Shown one piece after another: positions 54,526-63,477 of a stretch of DNA of 64,000 nt; the first letter of the stretch is position 1; each line of letters opens with the position of its first letter. The translations under genes and the position numbers were made by a program. The DNA is from Paracoccus nototheniae (GTDB taxonomy: Bacteria > Pseudomonadota > Alphaproteobacteria > Rhodobacterales > Rhodobacteraceae): positions 1 to 64,000 of the forward strand of contig NZ_RQRT01000001.1 of the NCBI RefSeq assembly GCF_004335005.1, given 5' to 3'. The notes under the pieces are model-generated. The model did not search any database, was not told where the DNA came from, and saw only the letters and a program-made list of their open reading frames with translations.

Positions 54526-55770
54526 ATGACCACGCCGCATCTTCCCGTCATCATCATCGGGGCCGGGCAGGCCGGCCTGTCGGTCAGCTGGTATCTGTGC
54601 GCCCAAGGGATCGAGCATCTGGTGTTCGAACGACACCGCCGCTTCGAAAGCTGGCGCAGCAACCGGTGGGACAGCTTCTGTCTGGTCACCCCGAACTGGC
54701 AATGCCGCCTGCCCGGTTGGCCATACCGGGGCCCCGATCCCGACGGCTTCATGCAAAAGGACGAGATCGTCGATTATGTGGACGGCTTTGCTGCCAGCTT
54801 TGATCCGCCGCTGCACGAGGGCGTCGCCGTGTCCCGCGTCCGGATCGATGCGGGCGTCTATCACCTGACCACCAGCCTTGGCCCCTTTACCGCCGATCAG
54901 GTGGTGGTGGCGACCGGCGGCTATGACAGCCCGATCGTGCCGCCCTATGCCGCGGATATCGACCCGGCCATCATCCAGATGCATTCGCGCGATTACCGCA
55001 GGCCCGCGCAACTGCCCAAGGGTGGCACGCTGATCGTCGGCACCGGCCAGTCGGGCGTGCAGGTGATGGAGGATCTGCACCGCGACGGGCGCCCCGTTCA
55101 TCTGGCCGTCGGCCCCGCGCCCCGCAGCCCACGCAAATATCGTGGCCGCGATGCGACCGACTGGCTGCATGACGCAGGCCATTACCGGATGACCATCGAC
55201 CGTCACCCCGACCCGGCCAAGGCGCTGTCGCAGACGAACCACTATATGTCGGGCCGCGATGGCGGCAAGGAAATCGACCTGCGCCAGTTCGCGCGCGACG
55301 GCGTGCGGCTTTACGGCTCGATGGCCGGAGCCAAAGGGACACAGGTGCGGTTCCTGCCGGATCTGGAACAGAACCTGGATGATGCCGACCGCAGCTATCT
55401 GGGCATCCGCACCCAGATTGACGCATGGATCGCCGCGCAACGCATCGATGCCCCGACCGAGCCGCCCTTCGTCAAGGTCTGGCGCCCGGAACAGGAAATC
55501 ACCGCGATCGACCTGGCCGGGGCTGGCATCACCTCGATCCTCTGGGCGATCGGGTTCAGGCCCGATTACGGCTGGCTGGAACTGGATTGTTTCGACAGCC
55601 ACGGGCGCCCCCAGTATCAGCGCGGCGTCACCCGCGTGCCGGGGGCCTATTTCATCGGTCTGGGCTGGCTGAACACCTGGGGCTCGGGGCGCTTTCTGGG
55701 CATCGACGAGGACAGCCGCCATCTGGCCGACCAGATCATCGCCCGCGACCGCCAGCTGCGGGCGGCTTGA
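54526..55770 (+). CDS. nitH: Nit1C flavin-dependent oxidoreductase (MSMEG_0569 family)
   Basis: A 414-residue flavoprotein of the FMO/Baeyer-Villiger-like group. FAD motif VIIIGAGQAGLSVSWYLCAQG at residues 5-25, then a WRSNRWDSFCLVTPNWQ region, NADPH-type motif LIVGTGQSGVQVMEDLHRDG, and late ITSILWAIGFRPDYGWLEL. It may oxygenate the nitrile-derived intermediate. AAAGGGGG precedes ATG 54526. It is the last Nit1C gene and converges on ridA. Confidence 0.9.
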   Translation: MTTPHLPVIIIGAGQAGLSVSWYLCAQGIEHLVFERHRRFESWRSNRWDSFCLVTPNWQCRLPGWPYRGPDPDGFMQKDEIVDYVDGFAASFDPPLHEGVAVSRVRIDAGVYHLTTSLGPFTADQVVVATGGYDSPIVPPYAADIDPAIIQMHSRDYRRPAQLPKGGTLIVGTGQSGVQVMEDLHRDGRPVHLAVGPAPRSPRKYRGRDATDWLHDAGHYRMTIDRHPDPAKALSQTNHYMSGRDGGKEIDLRQFARDGVRLYGSMAGAKGTQVRFLPDLEQNLDDADRSYLGIRTQIDAWIAAQRIDAPTEPPFVKVWRPEQEITAIDLAGAGITSILWAIGFRPDYGWLELDCFDSHGRPQYQRGVTRVPGAYFIGLGWLNTWGSGRFLGIDEDSRHLADQIIARDRQLRAA

Positions 55771-55772
55771 CC

Positions 55773-55810
55773 ACCGCCCGCCCACCTGCCCCGCTGCCCC
55801 CCCGGGCGGT
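55773..55810. terminator. Weak inverted repeat between convergent nitH and ridA-type genes
   Basis: ACCGCCCG (55773-55780) pairs with CGGGCGGT (55803-55810) around a 22-base C-rich loop. There is no T run. It might act as a shared terminator, but support is low. Confidence 0.25.
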
Positions 55811-56277
55811 CAGGCCAGCTCGATCACGGCGTCGATCTCGACCAGCGCATTGGCGGGCAGCGAGGCGACATTAACCACGGTGCGCGCATGCCGCCCGGCA
55901 TCGCCCCACAGATCGATGAACAGCTGCGAGGCGCCATTCACCACAAACGGCCCCTCGGCATAGGTCGGCGGGGCCGCCACGAAGCCGCCAAGACGGATCA
56001 CCTGCGCCACCCGCGACAGCGATCCCGCCACCGCGCGGATCGAAAACAAAAGGTTCAGCGCGCACATCCGCGCGGCGGCCTGCCCGTCGTTCATGTCAAA
56101 GCCGGGACCGATGGGGCCGAAATATTGCGGCTTGCCTTCCCATTCGCAGATCTGGCCGGACAGGAACAACAGGTTGCCGGTGATCTTTCCCGGCAGAAAC
56201 AGCGCCCGCGACGGGGCCGAGGGTGGCAATGCCAGGCCCAGTTCGGCCAGACGCGCCTCGATCGGACAGGCGGTCAT
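55810..56277 (-). CDS. RidA (YjgF/YER057c/UK114)-family protein
   Basis: A 155-residue RidA-superfamily protein (LGLALPPSAPSRALFLPGKITGNLLFLSGQ, then YFGPIGPGFDMNDGQAAARMCALNLL). RidA proteins deaminate reactive enamine/imine intermediates. The catalytic arginine of canonical RidA lies in a late C-N-R-x2-V/A segment. Here that part reads HARTVVNVASLPANALVEIDAV, with Arg in HARTVV, as in the YjgF/chorismate-mutase-like subgroup. ATG 56277 overlaps the amidase stop by four bases. It probably works with the amidase on a transported nitrogen compound (inference). Confidence 0.85.
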   Translation of the reverse strand: MTACPIEARLAELGLALPPSAPSRALFLPGKITGNLLFLSGQICEWEGKPQYFGPIGPGFDMNDGQAAARMCALNLLFSIRAVAGSLSRVAQVIRLGGFVAAPPTYAEGPFVVNGASQLFIDLWGDAGRHARTVVNVASLPANALVEIDAVIELA

Positions 56278-57446
56278 GCCGCCACCTGCAGCTGGCGCGC
56301 CATCTGTCGGGCCAGCGCGATCAGCGACAGATCGGACCCGCGCGGCCCGATCAGCGACAGCCCGAAAGGCGCGCCATCGACGGTTCCGGCAGGAAAGACC
56401 ACCTGCGGCAGCCGCGCCATCCCCGCAACACACAGCAGCCGCTGCGAGTCATGGCGAAAGCTGTCAAAGACCGCGACCGGCGCATTCAGCCGGAAGGGCG
56501 CGTCATGGACGACGGGGGCCAGCAACACGCCCTGCGCGCCCAGCAATCCGTCCATATGGCGGGCGAACGCCTCGCGGGCGGCGCGGCCTTGCGTGATCTG
56601 ATCGGGGGTCAGCGCCTCGGCCATGTCCGCACGCGCGTCGATGCCGCGCACCAGCGGCATCCGGGACCGGCGGATAAAGGGCAGGATCGTCTCTTTCGCG
56701 TCGGCCATGACGGCGGTCAGGAAGGTGGCATAGGCGGCATCGACCCCCTCGGGATAGACCGCGACCTGCCGGGCAGGCAGATCCCCGAAGCCCGCCTGCC
56801 AGACGGCCCGTGCCTCTGGTTGCAGCAGCGCCAGCATGTCGGCGGGCATCAGCAGGTCGGGCGCCGTCATGGGCGCGCTGTCCGCCACCATCACGGCGGC
56901 GGTCCGCGCCAGCACCGCCCCGTCGCGGGCAAAGATCCCGCAGGCATCAAGGCTGGGCGCCAGCGCCATCGCGCCCGCCATCGGAATGATCCCATGCGTG
57001 GGCCGCCAGCCCCATGTGCCGCAAAAGCTGGCCGGTGCGCGCACGGAACCGCCCGTGTCGGACCCGATCGCGATATCCGCCAGCCCCCCGGCCACGGCCA
57101 CGGCTGACCCCGATGACGACCCGCCCGGAATCCGGTCGGGCGCCGCCGGGTTCACCGGCGTGCCGAAATGGGCGTTCATGCCATACATGGACCAGGCCAG
57201 CTCATCCGTGTGGGTCTTGCCGACAAAGCGCGCGCCCGCATCCAGCAGCATCTGCACGCAGGGCGCGGTCACCTGATGCAGCGGGCTTTCGGCCAACCAA
57301 GTCGGACAACCCGCCCCGGTGCGGTATCCCGCGACGTGGTAGATATCCTTGACCGCAAGGCTCAGCCCCGACAGCGGGCCGTCGGGCGCATGGGCCACCG
57401 GGGCGGGCGGATAGGGCAGGAAGGCGTGAAAGGGGTCATCATGCAT
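56274..57446 (-). CDS. Amidase, amidase-signature family
   Basis: A 390-residue hydrolase with the Ser-cisSer-Lys triad: Lys in GLSLAVKDIYHVAGY, the Gly/Ser-rich PGGSSSGSAVAVAGG and nucleophile Ser in GSDTGGSVRAPASFCG. It hydrolyses a carboxamide to an acid and ammonia. The substrate is unknown. ATG 57446 gives [12 protein letters not shown]. The longer frame upstream overlaps the ABC ATPase and is not credible. Its start overlaps the ATPase stop by eight bases, so it belongs to the Dpp-type operon and probably cleaves the imported molecule. Confidence 0.9.
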   Translation of the reverse strand: MHDDPFHAFLPYPPAPVAHAPDGPLSGLSLAVKDIYHVAGYRTGAGCPTWLAESPLHQVTAPCVQMLLDAGARFVGKTHTDELAWSMYGMNAHFGTPVNPAAPDRIPGGSSSGSAVAVAGGLADIAIGSDTGGSVRAPASFCGTWGWRPTHGIIPMAGAMALAPSLDACGIFARDGAVLARTAAVMVADSAPMTAPDLLMPADMLALLQPEARAVWQAGFGDLPARQVAVYPEGVDAAYATFLTAVMADAKETILPFIRRSRMPLVRGIDARADMAEALTPDQITQGRAAREAFARHMDGLLGAQGVLLAPVVHDAPFRLNAPVAVFDSFRHDSQRLLCVAGMARLPQVVFPAGTVDGAPFGLSLIGPRGSDLSLIALARQMARQLQVAA

Positions 57447-58422
57447 GGGCGATCTCCAGCGTCTCGTCGGCGCGCAGGCAGGCGACACGGCGGCGCGGTC
57501 CGGGGGTGACGACGGGCGGCAGGGCCGCGCGGCAGGCGGGCAAGGCGAAGGCGCAGCGCGGCGCAAAGGGGCAGCTGTCGGGCCGTTCCTCCAACGAGGG
57601 GGGCGCGCCGGGGATGGCGTCCAGCCGGGCGCCGCGGGCGACCTCGTGCAGGTTCGCAGCCAGCAGGCCCCTTGTATAGGGGTGGCGCGGGTCGCGGATG
57701 ATGTCGCGGGTGCTGCCCTCCTCGACGATCTGGCCCGCATACATCACCGCGATGCGTTCGGAAATCTCGACCGCGACGCCGATGTCATGGGTGACGAAAA
57801 TCACCCCCATGCCGAATTCGCGCTGCAATTCGCGCATGAGCAGCAGGATCTGGATCTGGACTGTCGCGTCCAGCGCGGTCGTGGGTTCATCCGCCAGCAG
57901 CAGGCGCGGGCGGCAGGCCAGCGCCAGCGCGATCATCACCCGCTGGCGCATGCCGCCCGACAATTCATGCGGATAGTTCTTCAGCCGCCGCTCGGCCGAA
58001 GGGATGCGGACGCGGTGCAGCATGTCCAGCGCCACCTCCATCGCATCGGCGCGGCTGATGCCCTTGTGCCGCATCACGGTTTCCGCGATCTGCTGGCCCA
58101 CGGTATAGACCGGGTCCAGCGCAAGGCCCGGATCCTGAAACACCATCGACACATCGCCGCCGCGATAGGACCGCAAGGCACGGCCCGACAGGGTCATGAT
58201 ATCGGTCCCGTCAAAGGTGACGCGCCCCGACAGATCGGTGCGCTTTTCGGGCAGCAGGCGCAGCAGCGTCTTCAGCGTCACGCTTTTGCCCGATCCGCTT
58301 TCGCCCAGCAGGGCCAGCGTCTCGCCCGGCATCAGGGTCAGGGACAGGTCGTTGATGGCATGGACGTTGCGCGCACCCTTAAATCGTACGTTCAGCCCGT
58401 CGATCTGCAACAGCGGCGTCAT
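57439..58422 (-). CDS. Dpp/Opp-type ABC transporter ATP-binding protein (DppD-like)
   Basis: A 327-residue ATPase. Walker A is GESGSGKSV, signature [16 protein letters not shown], Walker [13 protein letters not shown] and switch histidine in [11 protein letters not shown]. The C-terminal oligopeptide-transporter extension has the cysteine pattern [14 protein letters not shown], typical of the iron-sulfur-binding C terminus of this class. ATGA overlap with the preceding ATPase gene on its 5' side. Confidence 0.93.
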   Translation of the reverse strand: MTPLLQIDGLNVRFKGARNVHAINDLSLTLMPGETLALLGESGSGKSVTLKTLLRLLPEKRTDLSGRVTFDGTDIMTLSGRALRSYRGGDVSMVFQDPGLALDPVYTVGQQIAETVMRHKGISRADAMEVALDMLHRVRIPSAERRLKNYPHELSGGMRQRVMIALALACRPRLLLADEPTTALDATVQIQILLLMRELQREFGMGVIFVTHDIGVAVEISERIAVMYAGQIVEEGSTRDIIRDPRHPYTRGLLAANLHEVARGARLDAIPGAPPSLEERPDSCPFAPRCAFALPACRAALPPVVTPGPRRRVACLRADETLEIAHA

Positions 58423-59435
58423 GCGGGCATCCCCTGCCCGGCGCGCGGATGGCCGGATGCGGCGTCATGCAGATGGCAGGCCACCCAATGCGCCGATCCC
58501 TGCGCCATCGGTGCCAGCACCGGATGACGCGCCTTGCAGACATCCGCCGCCAAGGCGCAGCGGGTGTGGAAACGACAACCCGGCGGCGGGTTGATCGGGT
58601 TTGGCGGATCGCCGGTCAAGGGCGGCTTTTCGGTCCGGTTGTCGGGGTCCATCGACGGCATCGCGGAAAACAGCGACCGCGTATAGGGATGCGCCTGTTC
58701 GGCCCAGATGCTGTCCACCGGGGCCAGTTCCACCACTTCGCCCAGATACATGACCAGAATCCGGTCCGAGATATAGCGCACCACGTTCAGATCATGGCTG
58801 ATGAAGATATAGGTCAGCCCGAATTCGGCCCGCAGGTCGGACAGCAGGTTCAGCACCTGCGCCTCTACCGATTTATCCAGCGCGCTGACGGCCTCGTCCA
58901 GCACCACGACCTTGGGCGACATGACCAGCGCGCGGGCGATGTTGATGCGCTGGCGCTGCCCGCCCGACAATTCATGCGGATAGCGGCCTGCAAAGCGCTC
59001 GGGGTTCAGCCCGACCCGGCCCAGCAGCCGCCGCGCCCGCCCCACCGGATCGTCCAGACCCTGCACGCGGGCCCCGAACGCGATGCTGTCCAGAATGGTC
59101 ATGCGCGGGTTCAGCGAGGCATAGCTGTCCTGAAACACCATCTGGATGTCGCGGCGCAGCGCGCGCAGGCTGATGTCGCGGCCAAGGGTCTTGCCGCCCA
59201 GCTCGATATCGCCCTCGTCCCGGTCGACCAGACCGATCAGCAGCTTGGCGGTGGTCGATTTCCCGCAGCCCGATTCCCCGACGATGCCCAAAGTCTCGCC
59301 CGCGCGGACGTCGAAGCTGACCCCGTCCACGGCCTGCACCATCGCCTGCGTGCGGCCCAGAATGCCACCCTTGATGGGAAAGTGCTTTTTCAGGTCGCGC
59401 ACGCTTAACAGCGGTCTGGTGTCAGTCGCGGACAT
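58419..59435 (-). CDS. Dpp/Opp-type ABC transporter ATP-binding protein (DppF-like)
   Basis: A 338-residue ATPase with Walker A GESGCGKST, signature LSGGQRQRINIARAL, Walker B VVLDEAVSALD (Glu followed by Ala, where Pro is usual) and switch histidine in FISHDLNVVRY. The C terminus has PGCRFHTRCALAADVC, the DppF-type cysteine motif. It overlaps the permease gene start by 14 bases and the DppD-like gene by four, so the four subunits are coupled. Confidence 0.93.
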   Translation of the reverse strand: MSATDTRPLLSVRDLKKHFPIKGGILGRTQAMVQAVDGVSFDVRAGETLGIVGESGCGKSTTAKLLIGLVDRDEGDIELGGKTLGRDISLRALRRDIQMVFQDSYASLNPRMTILDSIAFGARVQGLDDPVGRARRLLGRVGLNPERFAGRYPHELSGGQRQRINIARALVMSPKVVVLDEAVSALDKSVEAQVLNLLSDLRAEFGLTYIFISHDLNVVRYISDRILVMYLGEVVELAPVDSIWAEQAHPYTRSLFSAMPSMDPDNRTEKPPLTGDPPNPINPPPGCRFHTRCALAADVCKARHPVLAPMAQGSAHWVACHLHDAASGHPRAGQGMPA

Positions 59436-60303
59436 TCATCGCACTCCTCAGACCGTCGCTGAGCAGATTGAGGCACAGCGAGGTGGCAAAGATCATCACG
59501 CCGGGCAGCGCCGCCAGCCACGGGTTCACATAGATGGCCGATCGCAGCGTGTTCAGCATCAGCCCCCATTCGGGTTCGGGCGGGCGCACGCCGATGCCCA
59601 GAAAGGACAGCCCCGCCGCCAAAATCATGCAGACCGAGGTCAGCGAGGTCGCATAGACAAAGATCGGCGAGGCGACATTGCCGATCACATGCACCCGGAT
59701 CACCGTCAACGCATTCGCCCCCGACGCCCGCGCCGCATCGATGTAATCAAGGCTGCGCACGCCCGAGGTCACCGCCTCGGCCACCCGGGTCACCGGCGGG
59801 ATGAAGACGATGGTCAGCGACACCAGACTGTTCAGCACCCCTGCCCCAAGCGCACCCGAGATGGCGATGGCCAGCAGGACCGACGGAAAGGCAAAGAACA
59901 CGTCCACGACCCGCATGATGATCGTGTTGGTGATGCCGCCGACATAGCCCGCGACAATCCCCAGGGTGCCGCCGATGAAAAAGGCCAACACCACCGGCAC
60001 CAGCCCGATGAACAGCGTCAGCCGGCCGCCATAGATCAGCCGGGCCAGCATGTCGCGGCCCTGTTCGTCCGTGCCCAGCAGATGGCCCGGCGTTCCGGGG
60101 GCGGCCAGACGGGCGATCATGCTGCCCTGATAGGGATCGGCCAGACCCAGCCAGGGCGCGAAGACCGCCGACAGGATCAGCGCTGCCAGCACCAGCGCGC
60201 AGATCATCGCCACCGGGTCGCGCCGCAGCCGGGACAGCACGCCCGACCAGTATCCGCGCTGCGCGGGCGGGACGACGGGAATGTCGGTGGTCACCTGCAC
60301 CAT
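59422..60303 (-). CDS. Dpp/Opp-type ABC transporter permease (DppC-like)
   Basis: A 293-residue permease. The DppC-type N terminus YWSGVLSRLRRDPVAMICALVLAALIL is followed by GTDEQGRDMLARLIYGGRLTL, a strong family marker, and the EAA-like loop SLDYIDAARASGANALTVIRVHVIGN. It has six predicted membrane segments. It lies three bases after the DppB-like gene. Confidence 0.93.
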   Translation of the reverse strand: MVQVTTDIPVVPPAQRGYWSGVLSRLRRDPVAMICALVLAALILSAVFAPWLGLADPYQGSMIARLAAPGTPGHLLGTDEQGRDMLARLIYGGRLTLFIGLVPVVLAFFIGGTLGIVAGYVGGITNTIIMRVVDVFFAFPSVLLAIAISGALGAGVLNSLVSLTIVFIPPVTRVAEAVTSGVRSLDYIDAARASGANALTVIRVHVIGNVASPIFVYATSLTSVCMILAAGLSFLGIGVRPPEPEWGLMLNTLRSAIYVNPWLAALPGVMIFATSLCLNLLSDGLRSAMNVRD

Positions 60304-60306
60304 CGG

Positions 60307-61260
60307 TCAGCTCCTCTTGATGCGGGGGTCGATGGCGGCCTGCGCCACATCGACGATAAGGTTCATGCCGACGAAGAACATCGCCAGCACCAGGATCGTG
60401 CCCTGCAACAGCGGCAGGTCGCGCTGGAAGATGGCGTTGGACAGCAGGAACCCCGACCCGGGCCAGTTGAAGACCGTCTCGATCAGGATCGACCCGCCCA
60501 GCAGATAACCCAGCTGCAGGCCCATCACCGACAGCGCGGTGGCGGCGGCATTCCTTGCCACATGGCGCAGCACATCGCCCCGGCTGAGGCCCTTGGCGTA
60601 AAGTGCGGTGACGAAATCCATCGACAGGATATCACCCGCCAGCGCCCGCACGGTGCGCGCGACGATGCCGATGGGCACCACCGCCAGCGTCACGGCGGGC
60701 AGCACCAGATGGCGCAGATGCGCCCAGTCCCAGTGCCAGTCCTGCGACCCGCCCGGCCCCGCCCCCATGGACGGCAGCCAGCCCAGATTGACCGAAAAGA
60801 TGATGACCAGCACGATCCCCAGCCAGTAATTGGGCACCGACACCCCGGTGATGGACAGGGCCGTCACCGCCCGGTCAAGGATCGTGTCGCGGTAATAGCC
60901 CGCCAGAAAGCCCAGGAACGTGCCGATCGGAAAGGCGATCACCGCCGCCCCCGCCGCCAGCAGCAGGGAATTGCCGACCGCGCCGAACACCTCGTCCGCG
61001 ACGGGGCGACCGGATGCGATGGACCGGCCCATCTCTCCCTGCAGCAGGTTGCCGATCCAGATCAGGTATTGCACCGGAACCGGCTTGTCCAAACCATAGG
61101 CCGCGCGCATGGCGGCCTGCTGTTCGGCGGTCGCATCGACCGGCATGATCGCGGTCAGCGGATCGCCAGGCGCGATCTGCACCAGCGCGAAACAGACGAT
61201 GGACACCCCGAAGGCCACCGGCAGCACAAGGATCAGACGTCGAAGGAAATAGCTGAGCAC
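60307..61260 (-). CDS. Dpp/Opp-type ABC transporter permease (DppB-like)
   Basis: A 317-residue permease with the family start MLSYFLRRLILVLPVAFGV, QIAPGDPLTAIMP, YGLDKPVPVQYLIWIGNLLQGEMG and the EAA-like loop ALYAKGLSRGDVLRHVARNA. The C terminus VDVAQAAIDPRIKRS is typical. It follows the binding-protein gene by 52 bp that contain a hairpin. Confidence 0.93.
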   Translation of the reverse strand: MLSYFLRRLILVLPVAFGVSIVCFALVQIAPGDPLTAIMPVDATAEQQAAMRAAYGLDKPVPVQYLIWIGNLLQGEMGRSIASGRPVADEVFGAVGNSLLLAAGAAVIAFPIGTFLGFLAGYYRDTILDRAVTALSITGVSVPNYWLGIVLVIIFSVNLGWLPSMGAGPGGSQDWHWDWAHLRHLVLPAVTLAVVPIGIVARTVRALAGDILSMDFVTALYAKGLSRGDVLRHVARNAAATALSVMGLQLGYLLGGSILIETVFNWPGSGFLLSNAIFQRDLPLLQGTILVLAMFFVGMNLIVDVAQAAIDPRIKRS

Positions 61261-61278
61261 GGCATGCGTCCCTGGCTT

Positions 61279-61303
61279 GGCCGCACCCGCAAGGGGCGCG
61301 GCC
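61279..61303 (-). repeat. GC hairpin between binding-protein and permease genes (third ABC operon)
   Basis: GGCCGC (61279-61284) pairs with GCGGCC (61298-61303), and inner ACCC/GGGG bases may add to the stem. No T run follows. The position matches hairpins at 1027 and 28246. Confidence 0.45.
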
Positions 61304-61312
61304 GGTGGCGGA

Positions 61313-62914
61313 TCACTCGGCCATCGTGATGGACGAGAAGTTCAGATACCAGTTCTGCGGCTGCACAAAGCCCTGCACCTTCGGCGACATGGCGCGGGGC
61401 GCCACATCATGGGTGACCATCAGAAACAGCGCGTCATCGACGAACTTCTCATGCGTGCGGCGCATCACCTCGTCCTGCGCATCGGCATCGAAGGTGGTCT
61501 TGATCTCTTCGAACAGGGCCTGCATGTCCTCGTCGCAGTAATGACCCCAATTGGTGCCGTTGGGCGCGATCAGGTCGCAATCCAGATGCCGGATGAAGCC
61601 GGTAAAGGGATCCTGGATGAAATAGGTAAAGTTGATCGACTGCGACCCCTCGACCGAGGGATCGGCGGCGCCCGCGCGCCACAGGTTGATCATCTGGTTC
61701 CATTCGACGACCATGAACTCCACATCGATCCAGGCCTGCGCCAGCGACTGCTGGATGTATTCGTTCATCGGCAGCGGCAGCATCTGCCCGGACCCGGAAG
61801 GCGAGATCAGCGCCTTGACCGACAGCCGGTTCTCGGGGCCAAAGCCCGCCTCGGTCATCAGCGCCTGCGCGGCCTCCAGATCATAGGTCACGTCAAAGGT
61901 CGGTTCCCCGAACCATTGCGATTCCGGCGGCATGAATCCCTTGGCCGGGATCATCAGCCCGCCCAGCAGCGCGCCCATCGATTCCCGGTCGATGGCCAGG
62001 TTCGCGGCCTTGCGCACCCGGATGTCGTTCCAGGGCGACCCCTCGGTCCGCGACAGATGCCAGGTCCAGTTATGCGGCAGCGCGTTCGAGGTGATGGCGA
62101 ACCCGTTGCCTTCCATCGCGGGAATCGTGTCGGGGGCCGGCGCCTCGATCCAGTCGACCTGCCCCGACATCAACGCCGCCGAACGCGCATTCGATTCCGG
62201 CAGCGGGATCAGAACCAGACGGTCCAGCTTGGGGATGCGCGTCTCGTCCCAGTAATCGGCAAAGGGCACCAGCTCGGCCCGTTCGCGCGGCACGAATGAC
62301 GTCATCATCCACGGCCCTGTCCCCGAGGGCTTGGCCGCGACCTGCTCCCAATCCTTGCCCAAAGCCTCCCAATTGGCCTGCGAGGACATCATCACCCAGG
62401 CCAGCTGATAGGGCAGCGTGGCGTCGGGCTCATGCGTCACGATCTCCAGCGTCAGATCGTCGATGGCGCGATAGCTGGCAATGGCGGGAACGCGCGACTT
62501 GCCCTGCGCCGACTGGCGGGGGTCGTATTGCTCGGCCCCTTCATCCAGCAGCTTGTCCAGATTCCAGACGACATTGGCCGCATTGAACGGGCTGCCGTCG
62601 TGAAAGGTCACCCCCTCGCGCAGGGTAAAGGTCCAGCGGGTGCGGTCGGCCTCGTCGGCCTCCCAAGCGGTTGCAAGCCCCGGAACCAGCCCGGACGGGC
62701 CATCGCCCTGCGTCAGATCCCAGTTGATCAGCGCGTCATAGACCGTATAGCCGATAAAGCGCAGCCCCTCGCCGCCCTGATCCGGCTGGCCTGTGGTCAG
62801 CGGAATGTCGGCCGCCGTCATGCCGATGCGCAGCGTGCCCTGCGCCAGCGCGGGGGACGCCAGCAGGGCCGCGGACAAAGCCAGCGTCGCAAGTGCGGAT
62901 TTCAGGTGCAGCAC
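61313..62914 (-). CDS. ABC transporter substrate-binding protein (SBP_bac_5)
   Basis: A 533-residue periplasmic binding protein. Signal peptide MLHLKSALATLALSAALLAS, ending SPALAQ, then GTLRIGMTAADIPLTTGQPD. Family segments are TRWTFTLREGVTFHDGSPFNAANVVWNLDKL and DIRVRKAANLAIDRESM. AAAGGAG lies six bases before ATG 62914. It is the first gene of a seven-gene operon that also carries amidase and RidA-type genes, which suggests an amide-containing ligand. The ligand is not known. Confidence 0.92.
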   Translation of the reverse strand: MLHLKSALATLALSAALLASPALAQGTLRIGMTAADIPLTTGQPDQGGEGLRFIGYTVYDALINWDLTQGDGPSGLVPGLATAWEADEADRTRWTFTLREGVTFHDGSPFNAANVVWNLDKLLDEGAEQYDPRQSAQGKSRVPAIASYRAIDDLTLEIVTHEPDATLPYQLAWVMMSSQANWEALGKDWEQVAAKPSGTGPWMMTSFVPRERAELVPFADYWDETRIPKLDRLVLIPLPESNARSAALMSGQVDWIEAPAPDTIPAMEGNGFAITSNALPHNWTWHLSRTEGSPWNDIRVRKAANLAIDRESMGALLGGLMIPAKGFMPPESQWFGEPTFDVTYDLEAAQALMTEAGFGPENRLSVKALISPSGSGQMLPLPMNEYIQQSLAQAWIDVEFMVVEWNQMINLWRAGAADPSVEGSQSINFTYFIQDPFTGFIRHLDCDLIAPNGTNWGHYCDEDMQALFEEIKTTFDADAQDEVMRRTHEKFVDDALFLMVTHDVAPRAMSPKVQGFVQPQNWYLNFSSITMAE

Positions 62915-63477
62915 GTCATTCTCCTTTGATCAGGACTTTTGGGGCATGGTCGTTGCCGCCAGTCTGTCGCGCGGGATGCAAGCCGCCATCCCGCCACGAC
63001 CAAACCCGTCGGTGCATTCGGCAAAATCCCGAAAGCTGCCCATCGGCGCGCCGGATTGCCACCAATCCGTGCATGCGGCTAACGGCGCGGGATCAGACCC
63101 GGCGACGGCACGGCCTGATCGACACGGCCACCGGCAGCCCCGCGCCATCCGATCGCATCGCCCCCCTGCCCTTCCGGGGTTGCGGTGCAGCGTCTGCATG
63201 CCCTTTTGGTGCCGCATCGGCATAACAGAGATATCTGTTATCGACGATCCGACTGCGGCCCATATCATCATTATTTTCACTTTATGATGAGCACTTCAAT
63301 TCCCGAAAAGGACGATCCCGGCATTCGCCCGCTTCACGTCCTGGCGACGATGCGCCCCTTCGGCACCTGCGCCATTCGCGCGGGAAACAATGCGATCTTC
63401 TGGCCCACAGATCTCTTGCATTATTTTACAATCGACCGTTTAATAACGCCTTATGATTTTGCAAACGGCCCCAAACC
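62915..63477. other. 0.56-kb gap between ABC operon and serine recombinase
   Basis: No gene is recognised. The right half (from about 63220) is AT-rich, unlike its surroundings. It holds the promoter of the ABC operon, a 20-bp perfect palindrome at 63222 and the presumed promoter of the recombinase. No transposon inverted repeat was seen. Confidence 0.5.
63222..63241. promoter_or_regulatory. 20-bp palindrome, candidate operator or recombination site
   Basis: ATAACAGA-GATA-TCTGTTAT has perfect 8-bp arms. It lies 308 bases upstream of the ABC operon start and 236 bases before the recombinase start. It could be a regulator site or part of a resolvase res region. No T run supports a terminator. 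Confidence 0.45.

Noticed and set aside
59146..61329. 727-residue plus-strand frame
   Set aside because: It is antisense to DppB/DppC-type permeases. Its Gln/Arg/His-rich translation is a shadow.
63222..63241. Reading the palindrome as a transcription terminator
   Set aside because: Neither side has a T run and no gene ends nearby.
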